DNA of 64,000 bases. It comes from Prosopocoilus inquinatus (lineage: Eukaryota > Arthropoda > Insecta > Coleoptera > Lucanidae). The notes beneath the pieces are model-generated. The model saw nothing but the letters and a program-made list of their open reading frames with translations, was not told the DNA's origin and made no database searches. The translations under genes and the position numbers were made by a program. The stretch spans positions 7,626,001-7,690,000 of the forward strand of contig CM069876.1 of NCBI GenBank assembly GCA_036172665.1, read 5' to 3'. This document shows, piece by piece, positions 22,906 through 34,079 of the stretch (within the stretch, counting starts at the first letter, position 1; every line of letters starts with the position of its first letter).

Positions 22906-23415
22906 TTGCGTCTGTTGTTTCCTCTTTTAGTGCACATTGTCGAACTAATAGTTTTTCCTTACAGGCTTTTAGGAACGGCTTAGTTTTCGGACCGGCTCAC
23001 TTTTAGTGGATTGGCCTATTTAGTTGTGCGGTACGGATCATTGCTAACGTTGGTTACGGTCTTGTATTCGAGCTATTAGACAAGCGTGGTTTTGAACCAA
23101 TCTGAGACGATCCTTGCGGAGGAGCAGAGCAGAGAGTTATTAAAATACAGTCGTTCTATAAAGATGGGGATATGCACAAACTAAAAATGTATGTTTCATG
23201 TTTTCAAAACTGGGGGTGCATGCAGTACAGTTAACAATAGTTATCAAGCGTTCACTTAGCACTAGTGTTGGCTGTACTTCATAAAATATCGATACTAGGA
23301 GTCGATACGTATCGTTCTTAAATGTATCCATTCATATGATCGATACTTTATAAAGTATCATATTCGTAATATCGAATAAATATCGATACAAGATTTTTTA
23401 ATCCAGAAGAAAGGT
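22906..23415. other. Unassigned DNA with a tatcgata-rich patch
   Basis: At 23270-23395, repeated atcgatac and gtatcgat words surround tagtgttggctgtacttcat. Such stretches are seen near hAT-type transposon ends, but no terminal pair or 8-bp duplication was found, so no element is called. Confidence 0.35.
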
Positions 23416-23422
23416 TTAAACT

Positions 23423-24223
23423 GGGGTCTAGGACAATTCGCCATCGCCGATTTGTCATCGCCAATTCACCGTCGCCGATTCGTCATAGGTACAATTCACC
23501 GCCGGAAAACTCGCCGTCGGTAAATTCGCCGTCAGCGATTAAAGTTTTAAGTCCAGGTACATATCCAAATAATAACATACCGATAATTATATGTAAATAA
23601 AATAAAGAAGTTAACATAATTAATGGAAAATAAAATAATTTGTTATTAATTAAATGTGATACATAGGTAAAGAAACAGATAAAAAAAATTTGGTCTTCCA
23701 GGAAGTATTTCTTATTTTCTTCAGGGTGTTCGTAAAATCCCTCCAATTCTTCTTTTTTATATTTTCAGATTCTGCTCAAAATCATATTGATTTTCATATC
23801 AATCAAAATCACTACACATCAAAAGTCGACTGCTTTCAAAATATTGATTCATGAAAGCTCGTCATTTAAAATTATAAATTGAAAAAGGGGTTCCATTAAA
23901 AAAAAAATAGAATTATGATAATGTGTACGTACAGCACCAATTTGTTCGTAATTTTGTGTCTTACGGTGGTCGCACTGTATTTAGGAATTTATTTTAACTT
24001 GAAATAGAAAAACAATAGTGAAGTCCATTTTAATTTACTTGAAACGTACTGAAATTATAGTTATTTTCTTCAATTCCTAGGTATAACTTGGATATTATCT
24101 AAAATAGTCAGAAAGTGTTTTAAAGCTTATCAAGCTAAATAGAGCAGTAACATGTGACGGCGAATTGGGCGTACGGTAAATTGGATCGACGACGAATTGG
24201 CGACGGTGAATCGTCCCATCCCC
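23423..24223. mobile_element. 801-bp non-autonomous element with iterated GCCGTCG termini and TTAAACT duplication
   Basis: The left end is ggggtctaggacaattcgcc, and the right end in reverse is ggggatgggacgattcaccg. The element is flanked on both sides by TTAAACT (23416-23422 and 24224-24230), a 7-bp target duplication. Both termini contain iterated aattcgccgtcgccg-like words (at least five on the left, three or four on the right). The interior is AT-rich and non-coding. The superfamily is not clear: 7-8 bp duplications fit P or hAT types. Word iteration at both ends suggests repeated transposase-binding sites. Confidence 0.72.
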
Positions 24224-24419
24224 TTAAACTGAGGTTACATAATTGAAAGATGATTTCGTATTGTGTCTCCGTTTCAAAAATAATGTAATAAAGAACAATA
24301 AAAATAAAATGTTATTGTCTGTACAAAATAAATTAAATTATATCCTGCAATTAATATAAAGGTACACATTTCGAAATAGAAACTAACAAAACCAGCTTTT
24401 TACTCTGGATCAACAATGA

Positions 24420-26951
24420 CAGATATAGAGAAACGCAGCTAAGTTTGCAGTTACGTAGTTAGTGACGTATTTCGTACCAATTCAATGAAAGCAAAATACA
24501 ATAAATTATTTGAGCATTTAACATACAGAATTTAATGCATTTGTATAGCGTTGGTAAATAAGTTTGACATTTACTGCAGCAATTTATTCTTATTTAAGTA
24601 ACAATGAAATAAATAAATAAAAACGAATGTAATATTATGTTTGAGGGTTGGAATCCTGATTATACGTTTACATATCGGCCGTTCGTGCGACTTCGTGATT
24701 TTGACAATTGTGGTTATGGTATTTGAGCAACTATTTGAGCGCACAAGTTTCTTAAATTATATTCGTTTTCTTATTGTTTCGTGTCAGTTCTTCTTAGGAC
24801 TAAAATGCCAAAACCACTGCATAGCCAATCCAAGGAATTGGTTGCCTCTTTGATTAAATATTTTGAGAGAGAAAAGGTTAACGGTGGACCTTTATTGACC
24901 GTAGGTAGTGTTTGTGAGGTTTGTGTACATCTGTTATTTTATTGCGTATTATTAATGCTAATCTTATTGACAGAGAGTTGCTGATGCATTGAATCTCAGT
25001 CTACGAACAGTACATTCCATATCGAAAGCCGTGAAAGAGAATATACCTTTACAAAGCCCTCCTAAAAAACGTTCACGTACAAAACCTATTTGCGACATTA
25101 GTGAAGCAGAACAGGGGGCAATACGAGATGGAATTTATGATATGTACAGATCAAGTAAGCTTTTGTGTTCAGTGCAAGTATAAAAATGTTTCGTTATATT
25201 TATTTGCAGAGCAACACGTTACACGTCATTCACTTTTGTTGTATCTGAAGGAACGGCAAATTTTTAATGGATCAGTAGATTAATTAGGTAGAATCTTGAA
25301 AAAGATTGGATTTAAATACAAGAAAGATGATTCTCGCCGAGCCTTAATGGAGCTTCAACATGTTGCTTCAGCAAGAATCGATTTTTTAAAATCGTATGTA
25401 CAGAATTTAAACTCTGGAAAATCCTGGCAACCAGTATATGTAGATGAAACATGGATTTTTGAGAATGGTACAGTGACACGGTCTTGGCAAGATGACAGCC
25501 ATAAGAGTGTAAAAAGAATGAAATGTGATGGCAAAAGGTTAGTTAATCGATATTAAATTTCCTGTATTTGCATGAATCATAAATTGTTTTCAGATTTATT
25601 GTACTACATGCAGGCAACATTAACGGTTTTATTGAAGGAGCTTCATTAGTATTTTCGTCAAATTCAAAGAACCCTGATTATCATGGAGAAATGAATGAAA
25701 ATAACTTCTTAAAATGGTTTGAAAACCAGTTACTAAAAAATTTAGAAGAACCTTCTTTGATAATTATGGACAATGCCAGTTATCACAGCAGTTTATGTGA
25801 CAAAAGTCCTAATAGTTCTTGGTCAAAGGCAAGAATAAAGGAATGGCTTCAGCAGCACAACGTTCAAGTAAACGATTGTTTGCTAAAACTGGAACTGTTG
25901 GAATTAGTGTCACGGTAATTGGCAATTATTACAAATTATTCAGTAACATTAGTGATGGTCTTGTTTTAGCAATAAGCCTGCGAAAACATACAAAGTTGAC
26001 AAATTAGCTTTAGAATATGGACATCGTGTACTAAGATTGCCACCATATCACTGCATATTTAACCCCATAGAAAACATTTGGGGTATTTGTAAAACTTATT
26101 ACAACAGACATGTTGGACGAGATGGATATGGTCAGGTAAAAGCTGTGGATATGTGGAAGGAGGCATTGAACCATGTGACTCCAGAAATGTGGGCGAATAC
26201 TATCACTCATACTGATAATGTCATTAAAAAATGGTGGGACAGAGAAGTAGTATTTGACACCGAAGACGTTCATCCGTTAATTATATCGGTAAATAATGAT
26301 TCCAGCACTAGTAGCGAAGAGAGTGAGAGTGATTAAATATGCAACGTTTACTTTCTTTGTATCTGTAAATCTTTTCTTAAATGTATTATATCGAAGCACT
26401 TCAGATTCCATATTATATTATAATAGCTACTAATTTTTGTATATTTTCTTTTGTTTACAAATAAAAGCTTTGTTCTTTTATATTTGAACATATCGTGTAC
26501 TTTTTGATGACAATAAATATATCATAAAAAGCCAATGAACTCCAAACTGTTTCAAAATTTTATTCACTATGAAAAAAAAAATAAATTTAAATTCTTGAAA
26601 TTTTTTTCTACGACTGCAGTTTTTAGACTTAATAGAGTTAAAAGAAAATGTAAAACAATAAAACTTCAGGTTATTTACATTTAATAATTTGATATAACCA
26701 GAACTTTATGATTGCACAAAGATTTACCCAACATAAATTACCTAGACTAATTTGGAACATGCATACATTTACTCAAAGTTTATATTTCACCTCATTATAA
26801 CATTAATTAAGTGTATTTGCATAGATAATTAATAAAAAAAATAAATATGTATAAAATTCAAATAATTATGTCGCTTCAGAACTACTATAAACGTACTAGG
26901 CATTCACGTTCGTGACGTCACTGCAAACTTAGCTGCTTCTGTCTATAACTG
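24420..26951 (+). mobile_element. Nearly intact DDE transposon (IS630/Tc1-mariner superfamily, DD81E)
   Basis: The terminal inverted repeats share gcagctaagtttgcagt: left about 24420-24480, right about 26895-26951. They enclose one transposase gene and about 560 bp of 3' AT-rich sequence. The ends read cagatatagag and, in reverse, cagttatagac. The exact first base and target duplication could not be fixed by eye. One premature stop is the only clear lesion, so this is a young insertion next to the decayed elements around it. Confidence 0.78.
24805..26336 (+). pseudogene. Five-exon DDE transposase with one in-frame stop
   Basis: Exons: 24805-24918, 24974-25154, 25210-25537, 25594-25914, 25970-26336. 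All four introns are 55-56 nt, begin GT and end AG, and each junction restores the frame. Order: an N-terminal helix-turn-helix region (ELVASLIKYF ... VADALNLSLRTV) and a basic linker PPKKRSRTKP. Then come catalytic Asp in YVDETWIF, second Asp in IIMDNASYH, and Glu in NPIENIWG. The spacing from second Asp to Glu is 81 residues, far above the 34 of classical Tc1. It ends with an acidic serine-rich tail and TAA. The only lesion is TAA at 25281-25283, in the frame of exon 3. A poly-A signal, aataaa, follows near 26460. The spacing is close to the DD82E (Sailor) group as I recall it. Confidence 0.85.
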
Positions 26952-27151
26952 CCGCGTTTGCCTAATTCTTATCTTAAATAATATACAGGAACTCTATTTA
27001 TTGCTACACTTTTTGCCTATATTTTGCTAAATATACCGGCTGTTTCAAATTGAGTGTGCACTGAAGGGATCTCCTAAACCGTAAGAGATATACATTCGGT
27101 TAAATGGAAAAAAAGTTGCACGAATCAATGCCTAATTCGTATCCATTGATG
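26952..27151. other. Unassigned AT-rich DNA
   Basis: This is a short spacer. The block ccggctgtttcaaattgagtg near 27037 resembles caggttgtttcaaattcggt near 36750 and may mark related MITE ends. Confidence 0.35.
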
Positions 27152-27386
27152 GCCGTTTGCACCATGTCTAGTTAAAAATTAAACCAGGTTTAACAGTAAA
27201 CCCAGTTTGCATCGCGGCTTGAACCGTAGTTAAAAACTCGCTAAACCAACTCGACGTTAAACCATCACGGGCGGCGGATTAAATTGAGTTGGTTTAGCGA
27301 GTTTTTAACTACGGTTTAAGCCGCAGTGCAAACTGGGTTTACTGTTAAACCTGGTTTAATTTTTAACTAGACATGGTGCAAACGGC
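27152..27386. mobile_element. Near-perfect 235-bp palindromic element
   Basis: The arms of about 105 bp pair from gccgtttgcaccatgtctag to ctagacatggtgcaaacggc. Inside, aaaccaggtttaacagtaaa pairs with tttactgttaaacctggttt, around a short GC-rich centre (atcacgggcggcgga). The arms are almost identical, so the element is young or kept by correction. A transcript would form a long hairpin. Confidence 0.85.
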
Positions 27387-28082
27387 TATGAGAGAATTAT
27401 TTTTTTCTTATTCTTGAGATATTAATAAAAATGTAAAAAAAATCGATTTTCTTTTTCTCTTTGTATCTCTTTTATCATAAATAATTTGGAAATTCTGATT
27501 TAACTTTCTACAGGCACTTTTTGATTCTGCTTTGAATACGAGCAACAGAATTGAAGTCAAACGTTTCGTCTTTCTGCGACCATCGTCAGTTTCGATCTTT
27601 TAAATACAACTTATGTCTTTTTATTCTATTCGATAGAATTCTTTCTCCCGATTATAACGGTATATCACACTTAATAGTTGATATTAATCTGAAGCTTAAA
27701 TAATACATATTTTTATATGAAAATTTTATGTAATACATAATTTCAAATTTTTAGTTCATTTTCTTAGCTACAGTGTAAATTATAATAAACTATTTAAAGT
27801 TTTCCTGTATCGTTATTTTAATAATGCATTGCACTTACGAAAATGAATTTTTACCGACAAATATCTAGTGATTCTAATCGTTGAGACTGTCTAATGTGAA
27901 ACCGAGCTTAAACTTTAATAACTTTGGTGTTTTTCTAACGGTAACAAATAGATTAAAAGTTATTACGGATTTTCAATTTATTTTCCTATAGTTATTCCGA
28001 AAGCTCGGTTGAACTTTAAAAGAATTTTAATTTCCCCTTTCGACTGCAGCCCAGTTACAGAATTTTCGTTATTTCTTATCTA
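27387..28082. other. Unassigned AT-rich DNA
   Basis: No gene or terminal repeat recognised. Confidence 0.45.
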
Positions 28083-28640
28083 CAGGGTGCTGCGTTTTGA
28101 AACGCAACGTAGGAAATCCCATATTAATTTAAATGTGTTGGAATATTGGCTTCCTTAATTATTTTACAGCAAAGTTCCGTGGAGGTTTTTTAAAGTGTTC
28201 TTCAAGATGAATCTGTGTGTGTGAGAAGTTTGAGAATTTTTCATTCGCTGTGTTTCAAAATACTTAAATAAGATCAGTAAGGAAATTCAATTAATACCAA
28301 ACTATCGGCACGGTCTTGATTAGTAAATGTTAAAATTAATTACTGGAAAAGCTTTTCCTATCAATTTTTTTCACAAACGAACTAGATTTATCAGTTAACT
28401 GTTCAGTTTTCACTATCGTTGATCACGTCTGTGCTGATATTTTGATATAAATTGAATTTAGTTATAGAATCATTTTTAAATATCTTAAAACTCAGCGTGT
28501 GAAAAATTCTCAAACTTCACAAACAGCTTCATCTTGAAGAGTACTTTAAAAAACCTACATAGAATGTTCCTGTAAAATAATTAGGGAAGCCAATATTCGA
28601 CCATCTTTAAATTTGTTGCGTTTCAAAATGCAGCACCCTG
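28083..28640. mobile_element. Long-arm MITE, CAGGGTGCTGC family, copy 2
   Basis: The 558-bp element from cagggtgctgcgttttgaaa to its complement ending tgcagcaccctg is flanked by TA on both sides. It is homologous along its length to 8901-9467, including ttactggaaaagctttt and the long inverted arms. Both copies have similar divergence between arms. Confidence 0.85.
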
Positions 28641-29845
28641 TATATGTCTGTTTAATTGCGACATATTATATTTAACATTTTAACAGCGAATTTAAATATC
28701 CCGCACTTTCATAAATTTTAATATTGAACGCACCACCTGCCGTTTTATTGTTATTGTTGTATACTGTTATTATTATCAGAAGCCGATCTCTGCAAGCTGA
28801 GTAAAAAAACTGTATTTTTTGTGCATTCCTAAAATTACATTTGTATAGAGCGACTTGAAGTTAGTTTCAGTTTAAATTTCCGGAAGCTGAAACGTCGAAT
28901 ACGAAAAGTTCTACAAAGTTGCAACCATTGAGATCCAATCGCCAGGCCGGTAGTTTCTTAGTTTTGTGTGGACTAACACGGTGTAATAATAATTGTAAAT
29001 TTTCTAAGGTAAAATCTCAATTCTGTTGTTCATTTAAATACCCGTTTAAGAGAAATTGCTTTAGTACGAAGAGCATTGTGTTATTCATTTTATTTTTCAC
29101 AAATACAATAGGTAGACTGTGTTCAAAAAGATAAGCATGTTGAGTCATCACAGTATGCATTTTTAGTCATATGCAAAAATGGAGGACAAGAACAATTGAA
29201 AATTCAAAGTATGTCTAATTATAATTACTTAATTTGTTGTATTAGAATACAATTTTCAGTTTTACGCTGAACAAGAAAGCCTTTATTGGAACAATAGATT
29301 TAAATCAGATTAACAAATGCGCACGTTTATTGCGCATTGGTTTATTACTTTTTAAATGCGCCTCCAATCAATTTTATAGATAATTGCGGTCCGTCTATAA
29401 ATGCAATGGTCCAATAAATAAAATGTATGAAAACGATTGTCAGCGCATTTTTGTAGTTCGATGCGGCCCGGTATAGTGTGTGTTGGCCTTTAAAAACATA
29501 CTGCGCGAAGTCAGCGAAATGAGCAACTTCGCATTAATAAACCAACGACGGGGAAACTTCCGCAGTCAACTATTTCGGTCTTAATTATTTACTAACATTC
29601 GTTAAAAATTATATTATCACTTTAGATATAATTTCCCTACTATTCACGGGTACGCCGCTATGCATCTATTGTGATGTCTCAACAGACTCGTCTTATTTTG
29701 AACAAGGTTTATGTTTACTTATTTTGTTTAAGTCTGCTTAACATTGTCTCTACATTGTCTACTATTTGTTATTTGTAGAGATAAACATTTTTAGAAAGAC
29801 GAATAATATACATTTTACTACTTTTTTTGATCTTTAAATAACACA
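28641..29845. other. Unassigned DNA
   Basis: No recognised gene. The 71-codon frame at 28919-29134 has no family resemblance. A GC-richer patch lies near 29450-29570, but nothing could be identified in it. Confidence 0.4.
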
Positions 29846-30129
29846 TAAGGCCCGGTTTCACTACCACAGTTTAACTTTAAGCTCCGTTTTATTGCTACGG
29901 AAACAATTATCTTTGCAATCGTTACTATGGGAATAAAGCGAACTTTAAAGTTAACCCATTAACGCCCAAATTACTTTTTACATTACATTTAGAAATCATT
30001 TTAGACCAAAAAATAATAATCAATTAGAATTTTGACTTTTATTACACACATTTTTGGAAAAAGGACTGTCCTCATTTGAGGACGCTGGGTGTACATAGAT
30101 ACAAAAATATTATTCCAAATTAAAATATA

Positions 30130-30643
30130 TTACTGTTTTTTGTGGTATTCTATAAAACAATTTGGAATGCAGAGGGTAATATCACATTTTTGGCAAAATG
30201 TCCTTGGCTTGCTAGTGCAATTTTGTTGTTGACATCTGCGCTGTTTTTCACGTTTGCCAACGTTATGATTTTTAGAGTCAAATCTAACATCATCAGGAAT
30301 GTTCCCTCGTGAGCTACTTGGAACACTCATTGGTCGTCCTCGCCTAATTCTTGTTCCATAACCAATCTTAAAATATGAGTAAGCAACTTGTCTACGGAAT
30401 TCCTTGATTGACATCTTCTGAGGGTGTGTCATGTTATAATGTTTCCATTTACAACAGCCATGTCTACTATACGTGTAAATAAACACCAATACCATTTTTT
30501 TCCTCTAACCTAAATATGGTGTTTTTCTAAAAGCCAATCGTGATGGTCAACTCCACCCATATGTTTATTATAATTCCTAACAATAGATGGTTGAGGTACT
30601 AAAATACGTTGTTTTTGCTGTCGACTCCAGCGAGGAACTTGTA
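30130..30643 (-). pseudogene. piggyBac transposase, C-terminal part
   Basis: Reading on from the mariner insert, the minus strand gives VPRWSRQQKQRILVPQPSIV and the third catalytic Asp in NKHMGGVDHHD. A TAG follows at 30512-30510, then RGKKWYWCLFTRIVDMAVVN. A frameshift near 30440 leads into FRRQVAYSYFKIGYG and the cysteine-rich end: CQQQNC, FCQKC, LCIPNCFIEYH. This zinc-binding tail is typical of piggyBac transposases. The last codon is at about 30133. Confidence 0.88.
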
Positions 30644-32353
30644 AAATGCGTTCAATTAAATCCGTTATCGAGATGGCTTGGAACTTGCTTTTATTTTATA
30701 CCGGCATGTCGTAGCTTAGTACGTATATTGAATAACTGCGAACTGTCAGCGGTGTTTACTGTCAAAGGTTTTGTTTACATTTTCAAAGTATTGTGTTCCG
30801 TTATTTGTGTTGTTGCTTTAATTCCTTTAAAAAAACAGTTCTTTTGGGAACTAAACTGCCGAGAAATGTTTACTACTGAACATAGAGTGTTTATGTTAGA
30901 ATCGTATTTTCGAAATGGACGTAAAATTGACGGTAATTGGGTATATTCTAGACCAGATAGTTTAGAAGAGTTCAGAGCTAAATTTCCGGAGTTGATTATT
31001 GACTACAACCATTTTAATGCTACGCTGGATCGATGTGTTACGCTATTTCGTGAAACTGGAGGTGTCTTAAGAAAGGAAGGTTCTGGTCGTCCTCTTAAAC
31101 GAAGTCAACAGGTTATCGATGATGGACGAGAAATCATGCAAAATAACCCAAAAACAACTGTTCGACAATTAGCGCAACAAATGGAAGTTTCAGTTGGAAC
31201 ATCTCATGCGATGTTAAGAAAGGATTTACATTTATATCCTTATCGACTAACAGCAATTCACGAATTGAAAGACATTGATATACCGCAGAGGTTAGAATTT
31301 TGCCAATGGTTTATAAACACTTTAAATAATGATGACGATACCCTACGGATGACTTTCTTTACTGATGAATCGTGGTTCTACTTGTCTGGATATGTAAATT
31401 CGCAGAATATGAGATCTTGGAATTCAGAAAATCCTCATATGTTTGTTGAACGTCCATTGCATCCTGAAAAAATTGGTTTATGGGCCGCTATAAGTGGCAG
31501 ATGATTAATTGGACCAATTTTCTTTGAAGGTGTTTATAAATATATAAATCATAAAAATAATCTTTAAACTTATATTCGCATGTTAATTTTTAGGTACGCT
31601 TAATGCAACAAGATACCGAAATGAAATTTTAAATGAATTTTTGGAGAACGTTCACGATGATGAGTTAGAAGGTGGTTACTTTCAACAAGATGGTGCAACA
31701 CCCCACTGTACAGCAGAAACATTGGCCATGCTTCATGAATTTTATGATGACCGAATTATAAGTCGCAACACTCCAACACCATTTCCTCCAAGGTCGTGCG
31801 ATTTAACACCTTGTGATTATTTTTTATGGCCTTACCTTAAAAATTCAATATTTGCAACCCCTATGAACAATCTAAAAGAACTACAGCACCGAATAAGGCA
31901 AAAATTTGAAGAAATTAATCAAAATCCGAACTTTGTAGAAAATGTAGTCGTGAGTTCCCTTAAACGTAGAGTTTTAAAATGTTATGAAGTAGGTGGTGGG
32001 CATTTTAAGCACCTTTTGTAAAAAATAAATGTTTTCGTTAATTGCATTCTCTTATTCAATTTATAGAAAATCATAAATGGGTATAAAAAGTTGGGTTATG
32101 TTTATTATAATCATGTGGCTTAAGTTAACGCGACTTCGTAAAATTTGCATTTGACATAAGCCAAAAGAACTGTTTTTTAATGGAATTAAAGCGACAACAC
32201 AAACAACGGAACACAATACCTCGAAAATGTAAACAAAACCTTTGACAGTAAACACCGCTGACAGTTCGCAGTTATTCAATATACGTACTAAGCTACGACG
32301 TGCCGGTATAAAATTCCAAGCCATCTCGATAACGGATTTAATTGAAAGCATTT
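30644..32353 (+). mobile_element. IS630/Tc1-mariner-superfamily element nested in piggyBac
   Basis: The element is flanked by TA at 30642-30643 and 32354-32355. The inverted repeats begin aaatgcgttcaattaaatcc and aaatgctttcaattaaatcc and extend for about 200 bp, far longer than the ~30 bp usual in mariner. Removing the element and one TA restores the piggyBac frame exactly. The transposase is on the plus strand, opposite to the host element. At 1710 bp it is complete in structure. Confidence 0.92.
30866..32021 (+). pseudogene. Two-exon transposase with DUF4817-type N-terminus, one stop
   Basis: The start is the ATG at 30866 (MFTTEHRVFMLESYFRNG). An N-terminal helix-turn-helix follows (EHRVFMLESYF ... 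FRETGGVLRKEGSGRP), then a second one (TVRQLAQQMEVSVGTSHAML). The catalytic Asp residues lie in FFTDESWFYLSGYVNSQN, FQQDGATPH and RSCDLTPCDYFLW, with 36 residues between the second and third. A 64-nt GT-AG intron at 31530-31593 restores frame as FFEG|TLNATRYRN. The only lesion is TGA at 31502-31504 directly before LIGPIFFEG. The protein ends at 32019 with VGGGHFKHLL. The family is common in insects, often labelled DUF4817 or Tc3-like; I do not assign a subgroup. Confidence 0.85.
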
Positions 32354-32355
32354 TA

Positions 32356-33615
32356 CCGTTGGAAGTATTGTATCAAAGTTCGTTGCTAGGGAAACACATT
32401 TGCTGTCATTCCATTTACAAATTAAAATGTGATTTGTTTTATCAAACTGCCAGTCATAGGAACCCCGCGATTCTTTTTCAAGTATCTTGGATGATTTTAT
32501 AGGACACTTTGCTGTTCTGTTCTCTCTTATTGTACCAGTAGCTCTAAAGCCCTGTTCTTTCAGCTGTTGTATTAGAGAGTAACTTGTGAAAAAGTTGTCG
32601 AAATAAACAATGTGACTTTTAGGGTCGTCAATTACAGATAACATACTTGTAACAACTTTCGAGCCCAATGGCGCACTAGCGGTTTCAGACTTTTGTTTAG
32701 CTTCTTTGCCACAGTAAAGAGAAAAGTTATAACAATATCCATTGTCTCCACATAAAGCCCATAACTTGAAGCCGAATCTTATGGGTTTAGATCTTATAAA
32801 TTGTTTCAATGAATGCTGACCATAATATTTTACAATCATCTCATCTACAGATAAGTGTTCGTGAAAAATACCCCACTTCCTAAAATTCTTATTGATAATA
32901 TCTACCAATGGTCTAATTTTGAAAGATTTGTCGTTTTTGTTATTATTAGCTTGCAAATTGAATTAGCGATTTTATTTCACAGTATGCAGTGCGACTAAAT
33001 GCATCTTTTACAGTTTGAATTCCTAAATCTTCTTGTTCCGACCAATAATCTCTTTCGCTAGGTAGTTGATGATATCCAGAGAAAATTAGGAATCCAATAA
33101 AAATTTTAATTTCATCAGCAGTTATTGAAAAATGTTGTTTATTTTTTTTGAATTGTTGCATATTTTATTGTTTCAGTTACGATAAGATTGTAAACTCTTT
33201 GATCAAAAAGTTGTTCAAATATTTCCAGAGGTGTGGCTGCTGACAATAGCTCTTTTATTTGTTCAAAATTTTCCTGAAACCGTGAACTAAAATTATTATT
33301 GTCATAGTATGGTTCTACCTTGTCCCAATCTGGGAGATCAGTAGGCATTTTTTTGGCAAAAACTGACAGTGGTAAATTATCTTCTTCATCGGAAGAAGAT
33401 TCTAAACTTTGTTCAGAGTTTTGAGAGCGAACTATAACTTCGGCTCCACCAGGAATCTCTGTTACAATAGGAACAGCTGTGTCATCATCATAGATCTCAT
33501 CTTCATCAGTAAGTTCATCTACTTCTGGTGGTAGTGCCAAGATATCAGCTTCGATTTCTTCGGAGTTAAAGTAGTCCCAAGCTTCTTCTAAAATTTTGAA
33601 AAATTTTCTACTCAT
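32356..33615 (-). pseudogene. piggyBac transposase, N-terminal and central part
   Basis: The likely start is the ATG at 33615 (MSRKFFKILEEAWDYF), followed by an acidic stretch with LTDEDEIYDDD and a SSSDEED cluster, as in piggyBac N-termini. The DDE core follows: catalytic Asp in LSVDEMIVKYYGQHS, then KPIRFGFKLWALC, then the second Asp in VYFDNFFTSYSL. Two frameshifts interrupt it, near 33150 (in an A-run) and near 32950. It is cut at 32354 by the mariner-superfamily insertion. The open frame extending up to 33729 is upstream sequence read through, not protein. Confidence 0.88.
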
Positions 33616-34079
33616 GATAGCACAGTAATAGTAGGTACCTATAAAAAAACGCAAAAAGTAAAGCACTGCAATGCCCAGTCTCCTCGTTTGAGGACACCAA
33701 AATATTTCTAGGTAGCAACCAGTACTCATTTATAAAATAAGCTCAGTTACAATAACTGCAATAAATATGACATATATACATTCAAGAAAATTTAAAACAA
33801 ATTACTTACCATGTGAATTGATGAAACGGCAAATAAAATTAGACTATCCTGCCGAACGTAATCAAAACTGCCAACAAAAACAAGCTAAAATATCTACCAT
33901 TTGTAAATTTGGAACAGACTGGCACATATATTACAACAATATATTCTTCCCAAAACCAAATCACGCCATCTCAGTGTGAATTCTGATGATCATGATAGGT
34001 TATACTCCCCAAAAATCACCGTCTTCAAATGAGGACGCTGAGCGTTAATGGGTTAAACTGTGATGGTGAAACCGGGCCT

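Larger units (their letters stand above)
29955..34052 (-). mobile_element. piggyBac element inserted at TTAA
   Basis: The termini CCCATTAACGC and its reverse complement GCGTTAATGGG are flanked by TTAA at 29951-29954 and 34053-34056. Subterminal palindromic words cctcatttgaggac (30068) and tcaaatgaggac (34024) flank the body, with a third, ctcctcgtttgaggac, at 33683. The transposase is on the minus strand and broken. Without the mariner insert the element is about 2.39 kb, a usual piggyBac size. Confidence 0.92.
29848..34079. mobile_element. GGCCCGG-ended MITE, split by piggyBac
   Basis: The left part 29848-29954 begins ggcccggtttcactaccaca. The right part, from 34053, ends tgtgatggtgaaaccgggcc, which is its inverted repeat. 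Both ends are bordered by TAA, a three-base duplication typical of PIF/Harbinger-type MITEs. Removing the piggyBac insert and one TTAA restores an element of about 130 bp. The TTAA target was created by the MITE's own tttaaagttaaac stretch. Confidence 0.85.

Noticed and set aside
22632..22930. Protein-coding gene in the GC-richer block
   Set aside because: Open frames exist on both strands but are short, start arbitrarily and match nothing.
30587..30865. N-terminal extension of the mariner-type transposase frame
   Set aside because: It reads through the piggyBac flank and the 200-bp inverted repeat; the true start is the ATG at 30866.
32061..32502. Open frames on both strands at 32061-32351 and 32242-32502
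   Set aside because: They are readings of the right inverted repeat of the mariner-type element.
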